A DNA stretch of 64,000 nt from Lentisphaeria bacterium (lineage in GTDB: Bacteria > Verrucomicrobiota > Lentisphaeria > Victivallales > Victivallaceae), in NCBI GenBank assembly GCA_022768375.1, contig JALEMG010000050.1, positions 55,411 through 119,410 on the forward strand, read 5' to 3'. This document shows, piece after piece, positions 1-8,430 of this stretch (the first letter of the stretch is position 1; each line of letters starts with the position of its first letter). The notes below the pieces were generated by a model that worked only from the letters and a program-made list of their open reading frames with translations, ran no database searches and was not told the DNA's origin. The position numbers and the translations under genes are program-made.

Positions 1-530
1 TGCCGGAGATCATGGTCCCGGTGACCTGCGACGTGAGCGAACTCAAACTCCAGAAGGAGATCCTCGCGGAAGTCGCCAGAGAGGTCGCGGAGACCCACGG
101 CCGGGACAAAGTTTCCTACAAACTCGGTTCGATGATCGAGATCCCCCGGGCCGCGCTGCTGGCCGACCAGATGGCGGAGGTGGCGGAGTTCTTCAGTTTC
201 GGCACCAACGACCTGACGCAGATGACGTTCGGCTTCAGCCGGGACGACATCGGGGCGTTCCTGCCGGATTATCTCTGCAAGAAACTGCTGGATTCCGACC
301 CTTTCCAGACGATCGACACCAAAGGCGTCGGACGGCTCATCGAATTCGCGGTGGAGGGCGGCCGCAAGACCCGCCCGGAACTCAAGATCGGCATCTGCGG
401 CGAGCAGGGCGGCGAACCCAAGTCCGTGGCCTTCTGCCACGCGGCGGGGCTGAACTACGTCTCCTGCAGTCCCTTCCGGGTGCCGCTGGCGCGGCTCGCG
501 GCGGCGCAGGCGGCCATTCAGCAGGGCTGA
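1..530 (+). CDS. ppdK: pyruvate, phosphate dikinase, C-terminal part
   Basis: Partial gene: the reading frame is open from the left window edge (first full codon at base 3) and stops at 528-530. The visible ~175 residues are the C-terminal PEP/pyruvate-binding TIM barrel. They carry the [12 protein letters not shown] segment and the active-site cysteine block [14 protein letters not shown], characteristic of PPDK (related PEP synthase and enzyme I have similar barrels). PPDK interconverts pyruvate, ATP and phosphate with PEP, AMP and pyrophosphate in the cytoplasm. The N-terminal nucleotide-binding and phospho-histidine domains lie outside the window. A strong hairpin terminator follows the stop codon. 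Confidence 0.93.
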   Translation, partial: PEIMVPVTCDVSELKLQKEILAEVAREVAETHGRDKVSYKLGSMIEIPRAALLADQMAEVAEFFSFGTNDLTQMTFGFSRDDIGAFLPDYLCKKLLDSDPFQTIDTKGVGRLIEFAVEGGRKTRPELKIGICGEQGGEPKSVAFCHAAGLNYVSCSPFRVPLARLAAAQAAIQQG

Positions 531-545
531 AGCGGCGCGTCACTC

Positions 546-583
546 AAAAACCGGCACGGCACATCGCCGCGCCGGTTTTTTTT
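546..583 (+). terminator. rho-independent terminator of ppdK
   Basis: Stem arms AAAAACCGGC (546-555) and GCCGGTTTTT (571-580) are followed by more T residues, 16 bp after the ppdK stop. The transposon-like element at 587 has inserted immediately behind the T tract. Confidence 0.85.
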
Positions 584-586
584 ATA

Positions 587-843
587 GGCTCTGTACTAAA
601 AGAGGACTGAAAAAAAAGTAATCTGCCACCGGGTGCTACCCGGACGTGGTCCAGCGTCTTACTTCTTTTCTCGCGGGAAAAGAAGTAAGACAAGAAAAGG
701 CGACAACGTTACTTTCTTTCGCAAAAGAAAGTAACCAAAGAAAGGGCGGGGTTGCTTGTCCGCCATAGCCTTGGCGACGGCGGAAGCGGGAGGCGGCTAA
801 TCGCACGGAACAGAAAATCAGGTTTCTTTTTTAGTACAGAGCC
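587..843. mobile_element. 257-bp MITE-like hairpin element with TIRs and 8-bp target duplication
   Basis: The element starts GGCTCTGTACTAAAA (587-601) and ends with the exact reverse complement (829-843). It is flanked by a perfect direct repeat TTTTTATA (579-586 and 844-851), the signature of a transposition event. It contains no gene. Inside are perfect hairpins: 14-bp arms at 657-670/677-690 and 12-bp arms at 708-719/724-735, plus a CCGGGT/ACCCGG stem at 629-643. Bases 587-656 match, in inverted orientation, the right end of the element at 48024-48269. The opposite end also matches (ATCAGG next to the terminal repeat). Probably a non-autonomous element moved by a transposase encoded elsewhere. 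Confidence 0.75.
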
Positions 844-870
844 TTTTTATATTGCTTCAGCGTAAAAAAA

Positions 871-1365
871 CTACCGCCGCAGGACCGGTTCCAGCGTCAC
901 GGCGGAGATCCGCCAGCGGCCGTCGTGTTTGACCGCTTCGCCCCGCACCGTCACGACCTCGATATCGACCGTCCGTCCCCGGAACTCCGCGGTGATCTCC
1001 GCGTCAAAGGAGAAATTCGCCGCGCCGCCGGCCACGTGGATGTGCACCCCCTCGGTCTCCACCGCGATGCCGCGAAGTTGCCGATGCACGAATGCCAGCA
1101 GACCTCGGCATTCGCTCCGGGAAAGTTCCCGGACGAAATATGGCCGCTCGGAGTAGAGTTTCACCGGTTCGGTCACGATCCGGTCCAGCGCCGCGTATTT
1201 GAGGATCCCTTCGTGCGGGGCGGCGCCCGGCGTCCGGCGCACCAGTTGCAGCGCGTCCTCCAGCAGTCGGGCGACCTGTCGGCGGTCGCTTTTCCAGTAC
1301 AGAAAACCGCCGATGCCGCCGCCAATCAGACCGGCGGCCAGCAGAGACAGCACGATCCGCTTCAA
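871..1365 (-). CDS. small membrane-anchored protein of unknown function
   Basis: 164 residues. The N-terminus MKRIVLSLLAAGLIGGGIGG is a single hydrophobic segment (about residues 3-24) that reads as a membrane anchor or uncleaved signal. The rest is a soluble domain with alternating beta-type segments ending GRWRISAVTLEPVLRR, reminiscent of NTF2-like or SnoaL-like folds, but I do not recognise a family. The start codon is TTG at 1363-1365 and overlaps the lepB stop (TTGA), so translation is probably coupled to signal peptidase. Exported on the outer face of the membrane by inference. Confidence 0.75.
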   Translation of the reverse strand: MKRIVLSLLAAGLIGGGIGGFLYWKSDRRQVARLLEDALQLVRRTPGAAPHEGILKYAALDRIVTEPVKLYSERPYFVRELSRSECRGLLAFVHRQLRGIAVETEGVHIHVAGGAANFSFDAEITAEFRGRTVDIEVVTVRGEAVKHDGRWRISAVTLEPVLRR

Positions 1366-1895
1366 AACAACAGCCCTCCGACGACCCGATCCTCCGCCAC
1401 TTCGCCGAACATGTGTTCAACGTGGTGCTGTCCCCGGTTGTCCCCCACCACAAAGAGATGCCCCGGCGCCACGGTCCGCGCTTTCACGTCCCAGTCGCCC
1501 CGGTAGCGGACGTAGGGTTCCGGAAGTTCCCGCCCGTTGAGAAAGACCCGGCCTTTACGGAATTCCACCGTTTCTCCCGGGAGCGCGATCACCCGTTTGA
1601 GCAGATACCGCCGCCCGAAATACGAGAGAACGACGATATCGCCCCTCCGGGGACGGCTCCAGCGGTAGCGCAGGCAGTTGCAGAATACCAGCCCCCGACT
1701 GCCGCGGGTCGGCAGCATGCTCTCGCCGTGCAGAAAAAACGGCCGGGCGAGAAAACCGAAGACCACCGCGGAGACCGCGGCCACGGCAAGGATCCGCCGC
1801 CGCGTCCGGGAGTTGAATTCGGGGACGACGAAGTTCCGGCACCACCGGATCAGCCGTTCCCGGAATTTCGACATCCCGCCCTTCGCGTCATTCAT
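1362..1895 (-). CDS. lepB: signal peptidase I
   Basis: 177 residues, S26 family, which cleaves signal peptides from exported proteins. One N-terminal membrane segment (about 34-52) is followed directly by the catalytic serine box GESMLPT (Ser59). The general-base lysine lies in RRYLLKRVIALPGE (Lys100), and the last conserved box is VVGDNR (150-154). The protein is short and lacks the large periplasmic insertion of the E. coli enzyme. After GDNR the usual DNSxDSR is replaced by GQHHVEHMFGEV, a divergent box. The start overlaps the end of the upstream ATPase by 8 nt; an internal Met8 with a GGGCGGG sequence before it is an alternative start. Confidence 0.9.
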   Translation of the reverse strand: MNDAKGGMSKFRERLIRWCRNFVVPEFNSRTRRRILAVAAVSAVVFGFLARPFFLHGESMLPTRGSRGLVFCNCLRYRWSRPRRGDIVVLSYFGRRYLLKRVIALPGETVEFRKGRVFLNGRELPEPYVRYRGDWDVKARTVAPGHLFVVGDNRGQHHVEHMFGEVAEDRVVGGLLF

Positions 1896-3003
1896 GAGAC
1901 GGCTGCTTCATCTGCTGCTGCAGGCGCCGCTTCTCCTCGGCCTCCATCAGCGGCAGGAAGCGCCCCTTGTCGCTGGATTTCATGTACGCTTCCTCGGCGG
2001 TGATGTTGCCGGCATCCAACTGGGCCTGGATGGAGTTGTCCATCGCCCGCATGCCCCGGCCCACACCGGCGTCGATGATGGTCCGGATGTTGGAGATCTG
2101 CCCCTCCCGGATGGTGTTGGGCAGACCGTCGGTCCAGAGCAGGACCTCGTGCACGGCGACGCGGCCGCCGTTGACCGTCCGGCAGAGCAGTTGGGAGACG
2201 ATGGCCTGAAGACACTCCGCCAGCATGGTGCGGATCTGCGCCTGTTCGTCGGAGGGAAACGCGTCGATGATCCGGTCGATGGTCTGAGGCGCGTTGTTGG
2301 TGTGCAGCGTGGCGAATACCAGCATCCCCATGGCGGCGCAGGTCAGCCCCAGCCGCATGGTCTCGTTGTCCCGCATTTCCCCGATCAGCACGATGTCCGG
2401 ATCGGAACGCATCGCGCCGCGCAGCGCCTGCGGGAACGACGGACTGTGAATGCCCACTTCGCGGTGGACGATGGTACAGTATTTATTCTGATGCACGAAC
2501 TCGATGGGGTCTTCGATGGTGATGATGTGCTTGCTGGAATTCTCGTTGATATAGTCGATCATCGCGGCCAGCGTGGTGGATTTGCCGGACCCGGTGGGGC
2601 CGGTGACCAGCACCAGACCGGATTTGTAGGCGCAGATCTCCTTCAGAACTTCGGGCAGAGCCAGTTCGTCCAGCGTCAGGATGCGGCTGGGGATCTGCCG
2701 CAGTACGCAGGCCATGCCGTGGTAGTTGTAGAAGAAGTTGCACCGGAACCGGGCCAGTCCGGGAATTTCGTGGGCGAAGTCCAGATCGTGGGTCTGGAGA
2801 AATTTGTCCCAGCGCTTGGGCGGCAGACAGATCTCCTTCATCAGAGTTTCCATGTACTCCGGGGTGAGGATGTTGTCGTCCAGCGCCCGGATGTTGCCCT
2901 GAAAACGGGCCTTGGCCGGGAAGTTGATGGAGAGGTGCAAGTCGGAGCCGCCGTCGGCCAGCATCTGCCGCAGGTAACCGTTGATGATGGGTTCGTTTTC
3001 CAT
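1888..3003 (-). CDS. PilT/PilU-type retraction ATPase
   Basis: 371 residues from the ATG at 3001-3003 (AGGAA 11 nt upstream; a GTG nine bases earlier sits too close to it). It begins with the PilT-type PAS-like domain (GGSDLHLS near residue 20), then the secretion ATPase core: Walker A GPTGSGKST, Asp box ITIEDPIEFVH, Walker B DPDIVLIGEMRDNET and His box ATLHTNNA. The position of the PilT AIRNLIRE motif reads GLPNTIRE, so it is PilU-like rather than a textbook PilT. It would power type IV pilus retraction or twitching from the inner membrane face. Second gene of a pilT-like pair followed by lepB. Confidence 0.88.
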   Translation of the reverse strand: MENEPIINGYLRQMLADGGSDLHLSINFPAKARFQGNIRALDDNILTPEYMETLMKEICLPPKRWDKFLQTHDLDFAHEIPGLARFRCNFFYNYHGMACVLRQIPSRILTLDELALPEVLKEICAYKSGLVLVTGPTGSGKSTTLAAMIDYINENSSKHIITIEDPIEFVHQNKYCTIVHREVGIHSPSFPQALRGAMRSDPDIVLIGEMRDNETMRLGLTCAAMGMLVFATLHTNNAPQTIDRIIDAFPSDEQAQIRTMLAECLQAIVSQLLCRTVNGGRVAVHEVLLWTDGLPNTIREGQISNIRTIIDAGVGRGMRAMDNSIQAQLDAGNITAEEAYMKSSDKGRFLPLMEAEEKRRLQQQMKQPSHE

Positions 3004-3033
3004 GATTGTCACTGTTCCTGAACGATGAAGGGA

Positions 3034-4509
3034 TTACTTTCTGTTCTTCCGCGCCTGCGCCTCGCGCTGCGCCCACAGGGAGTTGAGTTGGGCGATGATC
3101 GCCGGATCGTCCATCTCGGCCAGCGCCGCCTCCCGGGTCATGAGGCCGAGGGAGTACTTCTCCAGCACGCACTGGTCGAAGGTGCACATGCCCTGCTTGT
3201 TGGACGTCACCATGGTGGACTGGAGCCGGAAGGTCTTGCCCTCGCTGATGATGTTGGCCACGGCCATGGTGTTGAGCATGATCTCGTAGATCAGCGTCAG
3301 TCCGCCGAATCCGTCGGGGACCAGTTTCTGACAAATGACCCCGCGCATGCTGCCGGCGGTCATCGCCCGGATCTGCGGCTGCTGCGCCGGCGGGAACACA
3401 TCCAGCAGTCGGTTCAGCGTGTTGGCGGCGTTGCCGGTGTGCAGCGTCCCGATGACCAGGTGCCCGGTCTCGGAAGCGGTGATGGCGTTTTCGATGGTCT
3501 CCAGATCGTGCATTTCTCCGATGACGATGATATCGGGGTCTTCGCGCAATGCGGCTTTGAGTGCGACCCGGTAACTGGCGGTATGCTTGCCGATCTCCCG
3601 CTGGGAGACCTGACAGTTCTTGGAGAGTTGCAGGATCTCGATGGGGTCCTCCACGGAAATGATGTGATCGGAACGCTTCTCGTTGATGATATTGGTCATG
3701 GCCGCCAGCGTGGTGGATTTGCCCGCGCCGATGGGACCGGTGACCAGCACCAGACCGTTGTGGTAATCCAGCAGACGCTTGATGTGCACCACGTCCTTGT
3801 CCAGGAAGCCCAGTTCCTCCAGCGTGCTGATGTGATCCGGCACCAGCCGGTAACTGCCGGAAACACCGTCCTTCTGGTCCATGAGGCAGACCCGGAACCG
3901 GTCGCTGCCGATCTCCAGCGCCATGCTGAGGTCCTGCCGTTCCCGGAACGCCTGTTTCCGTTCCTCGTTCAGCAGCGCCAGATTGAGCCGTTCGGAATCC
4001 TCCCGGGTGAGCACGTAAGTGTCCAGCCGCTCCACCTGCCGCAGCCGCCGGACGAAAGGCGGCGCGCCGCCGGACAGGTGCAGATCGCTGCATCCCAGGG
4101 TCCGCAGACAGGTCAGCAGCAGCACCATGCGTTCGGCCACCTCCTCGTCGGACAGCGAAGCAACATCGCTCAGACTCGGCAGGTCCTCGTAGCCGGAAAC
4201 CCCGGAAAGATCGGCTCCCGCGGCGTCGTAGTGCAGCGCGTCCGAATCGCCGGGTTCCGGCGCCGCGCCGGAAGCGGCCTGTTCGCAGGCGTAGTCCACC
4301 AGCGCCTGAACCTGTTCCACCACCTGATTCTGCTCCTCCAGCGACAGCGAAACGCAAAGCCGGTCGATCACCGCTTCGGCGAATTCCGCCAGATCGCCGG
4401 TCCGGTTCAGCGATTCCCACAACTGCCTGGCGTCGGCGTCGGACAGCGCGCCGTTGTCGGCCAGCGCGTAGGCAAACCATTGGATATCCAGAGGGGTGTC
4501 CGGGGTCAT
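3034..4509 (-). CDS. PilT-family ATPase with ~140-residue N-terminal extension
   Basis: 491 residues, starting at the ATG 4507-4509 behind TAAGGAG. The first ~140 residues are an acidic, helix-rich extension of unknown fold (MTPDTPLDIQ onward). They are followed by a PilT domain with CSDLHLSGGAPPFVRR, Walker A GPIGAGKST, SVEDPIEIL, Walker B DPDIIVIGEMHDLET and His box GTLHTGNA. The usual R in GEMRD is H here. The AIRNLIRE-equivalent reads AVANIISE, so the PilT retraction motif is not conserved. It lies 30 nt upstream of the second ATPase and is probably co-transcribed from the promoter at 4592-4619. The pair may work as a hetero-complex; no pilin or assembly genes are adjacent. Confidence 0.85.
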   Translation of the reverse strand: MTPDTPLDIQWFAYALADNGALSDADARQLWESLNRTGDLAEFAEAVIDRLCVSLSLEEQNQVVEQVQALVDYACEQAASGAAPEPGDSDALHYDAAGADLSGVSGYEDLPSLSDVASLSDEEVAERMVLLLTCLRTLGCSDLHLSGGAPPFVRRLRQVERLDTYVLTREDSERLNLALLNEERKQAFRERQDLSMALEIGSDRFRVCLMDQKDGVSGSYRLVPDHISTLEELGFLDKDVVHIKRLLDYHNGLVLVTGPIGAGKSTTLAAMTNIINEKRSDHIISVEDPIEILQLSKNCQVSQREIGKHTASYRVALKAALREDPDIIVIGEMHDLETIENAITASETGHLVIGTLHTGNAANTLNRLLDVFPPAQQPQIRAMTAGSMRGVICQKLVPDGFGGLTLIYEIMLNTMAVANIISEGKTFRLQSTMVTSNKQGMCTFDQCVLEKYSLGLMTREAALAEMDDPAIIAQLNSLWAQREAQARKNRK

Positions 4510-4591
4510 GGCTGCAAATCTCCTTAGAAATATATTGTTACGTTTCGGAAACGGACGAGGGAACCGGTTCCCGGACCCGTCGCCGAGACAT

Positions 4592-4619
4592 ACAATACTG
4601 CAATTTTTTCTCAAGTCAA
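4592..4619 (-). promoter_or_regulatory. promoter of the pilT-like/lepB operon
   Basis: Read on the minus strand: TTGACT (4614-4619), 16-bp spacer, TATTGT (4592-4597), leaving a leader of about 75 nt to the ATG at 4509. Confidence 0.5.
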
Positions 4620-4659
4620 ACCGAAAATCGCAATGCGGCGCAAAAAAACACCCGGGAGG

Positions 4660-4688
4660 TTGAAAAATCGCGGCGATCGGAGTATATT
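4660..4688 (+). promoter_or_regulatory. promoter of the etf operon
   Basis: TTGAAA (4660-4665), exactly 17 bp, TATATT (4683-4688). The predicted start of transcription near 4695 lies on top of the Shine-Dalgarno for the upstream ATG at 4704, which argues for the GTG at 4746 as the real etfB start. Confidence 0.7.
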
Positions 4689-4745
4689 ACATGGAGGTTT
4701 GGCATGTTTTGTGCCTTTTTACTTATCAAACATGGAGGTAACCCC

Positions 4746-5633
4746 GTGAGTTTTCATCTGTTGGTTTTCGTCAAGCAGGTGCCGGACACGCAGAATATCA
4801 CCGGCGACGCGATGACACCGGAAGGTACCGTGAACCGGGCCGCGCTGCCGGCCATTTTCAACCCCGAGGATCTGAACGCGCTGGAACTCGCGCTCCAATT
4901 GAAAGACCGTTATCAGGCTCACGTCACCGTTGCCACCATGGGTATGCCGGCGGCGGCGGAAGTCCTGCGGCAGTCGCTGTACCGCGGCGCCGACCGGGGA
5001 GTGCTGATTACCGACCGGGCGCTGGCCGGAGCGGACACGCTGGCCACCAGTTATACCTTGAGTTGCGTCGCCAAAAAACTCGGCGGCATCGACCTCGTGC
5101 TCTGCGGACGGCAGGCCATCGACGGCGACACCGCGCAGGTCGGGCCCCAGATCGCGGAAAAACTGCACATCCCCCAGATCTGCTATGTGGAGGAGGTCCG
5201 TTCCATGGAACCGGGCCGGATCGTCGCCCGCCGCGCCATCGAGGGCGGGTACGAGGTGCTTTCCTCGCCGCTTCCGGCGCTGCTGACCGTCATCGACGCC
5301 AACGAGCCGCGTCCGGTCAACGTCAAGCGGATGATGAAGTACAAACGGGCCCGGACCCCCGGGGAAATCGACGCCGCCGCGAAAAAAGGCGAGATCGCCG
5401 ACGCGGAAGCGTGCAAAGCCGAACTCAAGGCCCGCGGGCTTCTGCTGGATGAATTCTCCGCCGCCGACATCGACGCGCTGCCGAACCGGATCGGCTTCCC
5501 CGGTTCTCCGACCAAAGTCAAACAGGTGATGAGCGTCGTTCTCACCGCCGGGGAAGCGAAAACCGTCTCCGCCGATGCCGCCGGTATCGCCGGACTTATG
5601 CATGAACTTATCAGCGATCACACTCTGGGGTAA
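4746..5633 (+). CDS. etfB: electron transfer flavoprotein, beta subunit
   Basis: 295 residues from GTG 4746, preceded by GGAGGT. The family N-terminus (FHLLVFVKQVPDTQ) begins here, and the leader supports it. The nucleotide-binding motif DGDTAQVGPQIAE is near residue 127. EtfB binds AMP and with EtfA forms the FAD-containing shuttle that takes electrons from acyl-CoA dehydrogenases. It is longer than typical EtfB (about 250-265) because of extra sequence after residue 195 and a longer C-terminus. First gene of etfB-etfA-acyl-CoA dehydrogenase-rpoZ, with 6 nt to etfA. Confidence 0.94.
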   Translation: MSFHLLVFVKQVPDTQNITGDAMTPEGTVNRAALPAIFNPEDLNALELALQLKDRYQAHVTVATMGMPAAAEVLRQSLYRGADRGVLITDRALAGADTLATSYTLSCVAKKLGGIDLVLCGRQAIDGDTAQVGPQIAEKLHIPQICYVEEVRSMEPGRIVARRAIEGGYEVLSSPLPALLTVIDANEPRPVNVKRMMKYKRARTPGEIDAAAKKGEIADAEACKAELKARGLLLDEFSAADIDALPNRIGFPGSPTKVKQVMSVVLTAGEAKTVSADAAGIAGLMHELISDHTLG

Positions 5634-5639
5634 GCGGAA

Positions 5640-6662
5640 ATGGCTAAAAAAGGCAACGTCTGGGTCTTCATCGAACAGGAACAGGGCAAAATCGCCGGCG
5701 TCAGTCTGCAACTGGTCTCCAAAGGACGCGAACTGGCCGACCGGCTGGGCGTGAAACTCGAAGGCATTCTGCTGGGCGACCATCTTGCCGGCTGTGTCGA
5801 CACCCTCTACCACTACGGCTGCGACCGGGTCATCCTCGCGGAAGACCCCCGGCTGGAACCTTTCACCGTGATGCCTTACGCCAAGGTCATCATGCAGTTG
5901 ATCCTCGAACACAAACCCAACATCCTGCTGTTCGGCGCGACCCTCAAGGGCCGCGAACTGGCTCCCCGCGTCGCGTCGGAGAAACTGGCCGGGCTGACCG
6001 CCGACTGCACCGATCTGCAGATCGACGATTTCGAGGACAAGAAGAACAATCAGAGTTACACCGACAAACTCATGCAGATCCGTCCGGCATTCGGCGGCAA
6101 CATCATCGCCACCATCGTCAACACCTGGGACGATCCCCAGATGGTCACGGTGCGCGAGGGCGTCATGAAACTCGGCGAACCCGATCTCTCCCGCACCGGC
6201 GAACTGCTGAAAGTCGACGTCAGACTGGATGACGCCGACACGGTGGTCAAGGTCATCGAACGCGTCCGCGCCGACAAGGAAGTCGATCTGCAGGGCGCGC
6301 AGATCATCGTCGCCGGCGGCTACGGCGTCGGTTCCAAGGAGAACTTCAAACTGATCTACGATCTGGCCGAGGCCATCGGCGGCGAAGTCGGGGCTTCCCG
6401 CGCCGCGGTGGACGCCGGATGGATCAGCCACGATCATCAGGTCGGCCAGACCGGGGTCACGGTGCGGCCGCGTCTCTACATCGCCTGCGGCATCTCCGGG
6501 TCCATCCAACACGCCGCCGGCATGAGCGAGTCCAAGAAGATCATCGCCATCAACACCGATCCCGGCGCGCCGATCTTCAGTCTGGCCCACTACGCGATCG
6601 TCGGCGACCTGAATCAGGTCATCCCGCAGATGATCAAGGCCTTCAAAGCCAAGCAGCAGTAA
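5640..6662 (+). CDS. etfA: electron transfer flavoprotein, alpha subunit
   Basis: 340 residues. The C-terminal FAD domain is textbook: GGYGVGSKENF, GGEVGASRAAVDAGWI, HDHQVGQTGVTVRP, IACGISGSIQHAAGM and INTDPGAPIFS. It pairs with EtfB to carry electrons between flavoprotein dehydrogenases and the quinone pool, or to a bifurcating dehydrogenase in anaerobes. It follows etfB by 6 nt and precedes an acyl-CoA dehydrogenase by 18 nt, the usual arrangement of a butyryl-CoA or related acyl-CoA redox module. Whether this Etf bifurcates cannot be decided from the sequence by eye. Confidence 0.95.
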   Translation: MAKKGNVWVFIEQEQGKIAGVSLQLVSKGRELADRLGVKLEGILLGDHLAGCVDTLYHYGCDRVILAEDPRLEPFTVMPYAKVIMQLILEHKPNILLFGATLKGRELAPRVASEKLAGLTADCTDLQIDDFEDKKNNQSYTDKLMQIRPAFGGNIIATIVNTWDDPQMVTVREGVMKLGEPDLSRTGELLKVDVRLDDADTVVKVIERVRADKEVDLQGAQIIVAGGYGVGSKENFKLIYDLAEAIGGEVGASRAAVDAGWISHDHQVGQTGVTVRPRLYIACGISGSIQHAAGMSESKKIIAINTDPGAPIFSLAHYAIVGDLNQVIPQMIKAFKAKQQ

Positions 6663-6680
6663 CGAGGAGAAGTTTTTACG

Positions 6681-8411
6681 ATGTTGAACTATTTTTCGGA
6701 CAATCAGGATCTCCAGTTCACCCTGAAAAATCTGGAACTGGCCGAAATTTCCGCCATGCTGGAGGACAACTACCGGAAAGCGGAGAAGTACGAGGCCGCG
6801 CCGGAGGATTTTCAGGACGCGCTGGACAACTACGAGCGTTCGCTGAAAGTCATCGGCGAGATCGCCGCCGAGCGCATCGAGGCCCGTTCCCGGGAGGTCG
6901 ATCTCAACGGCGCGAAGTTCAAGGACGGCAAAGTCACCTACAATCCGCTGACCGTTCAGAATCTGGAGGACCTCACCAAAGCCGGACTGATGGGCGTCAT
7001 GCTGGGACACGAGTACGGCGGACTGAACTTCCCCGTCTCCGTCTACACCATGATGACCGAGATCGTTTCCCGCGCCGACGCTTCGCTGCAGAACATCTTC
7101 GGGCTGCAGGACATCGCCGAGACCATCAACTTTTTCGGCAATGACGAGCAGAAGGCGCATTACCTGCCGCTTTTCGCCGCCGGCAAAGTGGACGGCGCGA
7201 TGGACCTGACCGAGCCGGACTACGGTTCGGACCTGCAGTCCGTGCGGCTGCGCGCCTATCAGGACGAGAACGGCCAGTGGTACCTCAACGGGATGAAGCG
7301 CTTCATCACCAACGGCTGCGCCAAAGTGCACCTGGTGCTGGCCCGTTCCGAGGAAGGGACCACCGACGGCCGCGGACTGTCCATGTTCATCTGCGAAGCC
7401 TGCCCGCAGTTGGTGGTGCGCCGCATCGAGGATAAAATGGGCATCCACGGCGTGGCCACCTGCGAACTGCAGTTCAACGACGTGCCCGCCCAGTTGTGCG
7501 GCAAGCGCCGCCTCGGTCTGATCCGCTACGTCATGAGTCTGATGAATGGCGCCCGCGTCGCCATCAGCGCGCAGGCGGTGGGCATCGCGGAAGCCGCCTT
7601 CCGGCAGGCCCGGAAGTACGCCTCCGAACGGGAGCAGTTCAAGCGCAGCATCGACAAGTTCCCCGCGATCTATTCCATGCTGAGTTCCATGAAAGTGCGG
7701 CTCACCGCCGCCCGGGCGCTGCTGTACGAGACCACGCGGGTGGTGGACCTGCGCAACGCTTACACCCACATCGTCGAACACGGCACTCCGACCGACGAAC
7801 AGCGGGCCAAGCAAAAGTATTACACCAAACTGGCCGCGCAGTTGACCCCGATGTGCAAGGCGCTGGCCACGGAGAGCGCCAACTCCATCGCCTACGACGC
7901 CATCCAGATCCACGGCGGAACCGGCTACATGCGCGACTTCAACGCCGAGCGGTACTACCGCGACGCCCGGATCACCAACATCTATGAAGGCACCACCCAG
8001 TTGCAGGTGGTCGCCGCCATCGGCGGCGTGGTCCAGCGGGACGCCGACACCCGGATCAAAGAACTCTTTTCCACCATGGTTCCCTACGAACTGGCGGAAC
8101 TCAAGGACAAACTGGCCGGTCTCCACGCCAAACAACTCGAAGCGGTCAAGTTCGTCTCCGAGAAACGCACCGACGACGGCGCCAAAGACACTGCCTACCA
8201 CGATCTGATGGCCCGCAATCTGGTGGAGATGGAGACGTACATTTTTGTCGGTCTGCTGCTGCTCCGGGACGGCGCGGCCTGCCCCGAGCGGGCGCCGATC
8301 GCGGAACGGTACATTCTGGACGCGATCCCGGAATTTGAACGCCGCTTCGCGGTGGTCACTTCCGGGGACAGTCAGTTGATCAAGAATCACCGCGACATCA
8401 TCGACTACTGA
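6681..8411 (+). CDS. acyl-CoA dehydrogenase with C-terminal extension
   Basis: 576 residues, clearly longer than the ~380 of short-chain acyl-CoA dehydrogenases. An extra N-terminal helix region (1-70) and a C-terminal extension (after about 455) flank the core. The core shows MDLTEPDYGSDLQSV, the FAD-binding IQIHGGTGYMRDFNAER block and YEGTTQLQ with the catalytic base Glu436. It oxidises (or, with Etf in fermentation, reduces) an acyl-CoA; chain length is not predictable here. The extension resembles the long FadE-type dehydrogenases that dimerise through an additional C-terminal domain. Preceded by GAGGAG and co-transcribed with etfBA. Confidence 0.92.
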   Translation: MLNYFSDNQDLQFTLKNLELAEISAMLEDNYRKAEKYEAAPEDFQDALDNYERSLKVIGEIAAERIEARSREVDLNGAKFKDGKVTYNPLTVQNLEDLTKAGLMGVMLGHEYGGLNFPVSVYTMMTEIVSRADASLQNIFGLQDIAETINFFGNDEQKAHYLPLFAAGKVDGAMDLTEPDYGSDLQSVRLRAYQDENGQWYLNGMKRFITNGCAKVHLVLARSEEGTTDGRGLSMFICEACPQLVVRRIEDKMGIHGVATCELQFNDVPAQLCGKRRLGLIRYVMSLMNGARVAISAQAVGIAEAAFRQARKYASEREQFKRSIDKFPAIYSMLSSMKVRLTAARALLYETTRVVDLRNAYTHIVEHGTPTDEQRAKQKYYTKLAAQLTPMCKALATESANSIAYDAIQIHGGTGYMRDFNAERYYRDARITNIYEGTTQLQVVAAIGGVVQRDADTRIKELFSTMVPYELAELKDKLAGLHAKQLEAVKFVSEKRTDDGAKDTAYHDLMARNLVEMETYIFVGLLLLRDGAACPERAPIAERYILDAIPEFERRFAVVTSGDSQLIKNHRDIIDY

Positions 8412-8430
8412 TACCAAGGAGGTCGGAACT

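Noticed and set aside
587..843. Integron attC site
   Set aside because: The ends are true inverted repeats with a target duplication, there is no GTTRRRY/RYYYAAC core and no integrase is present.
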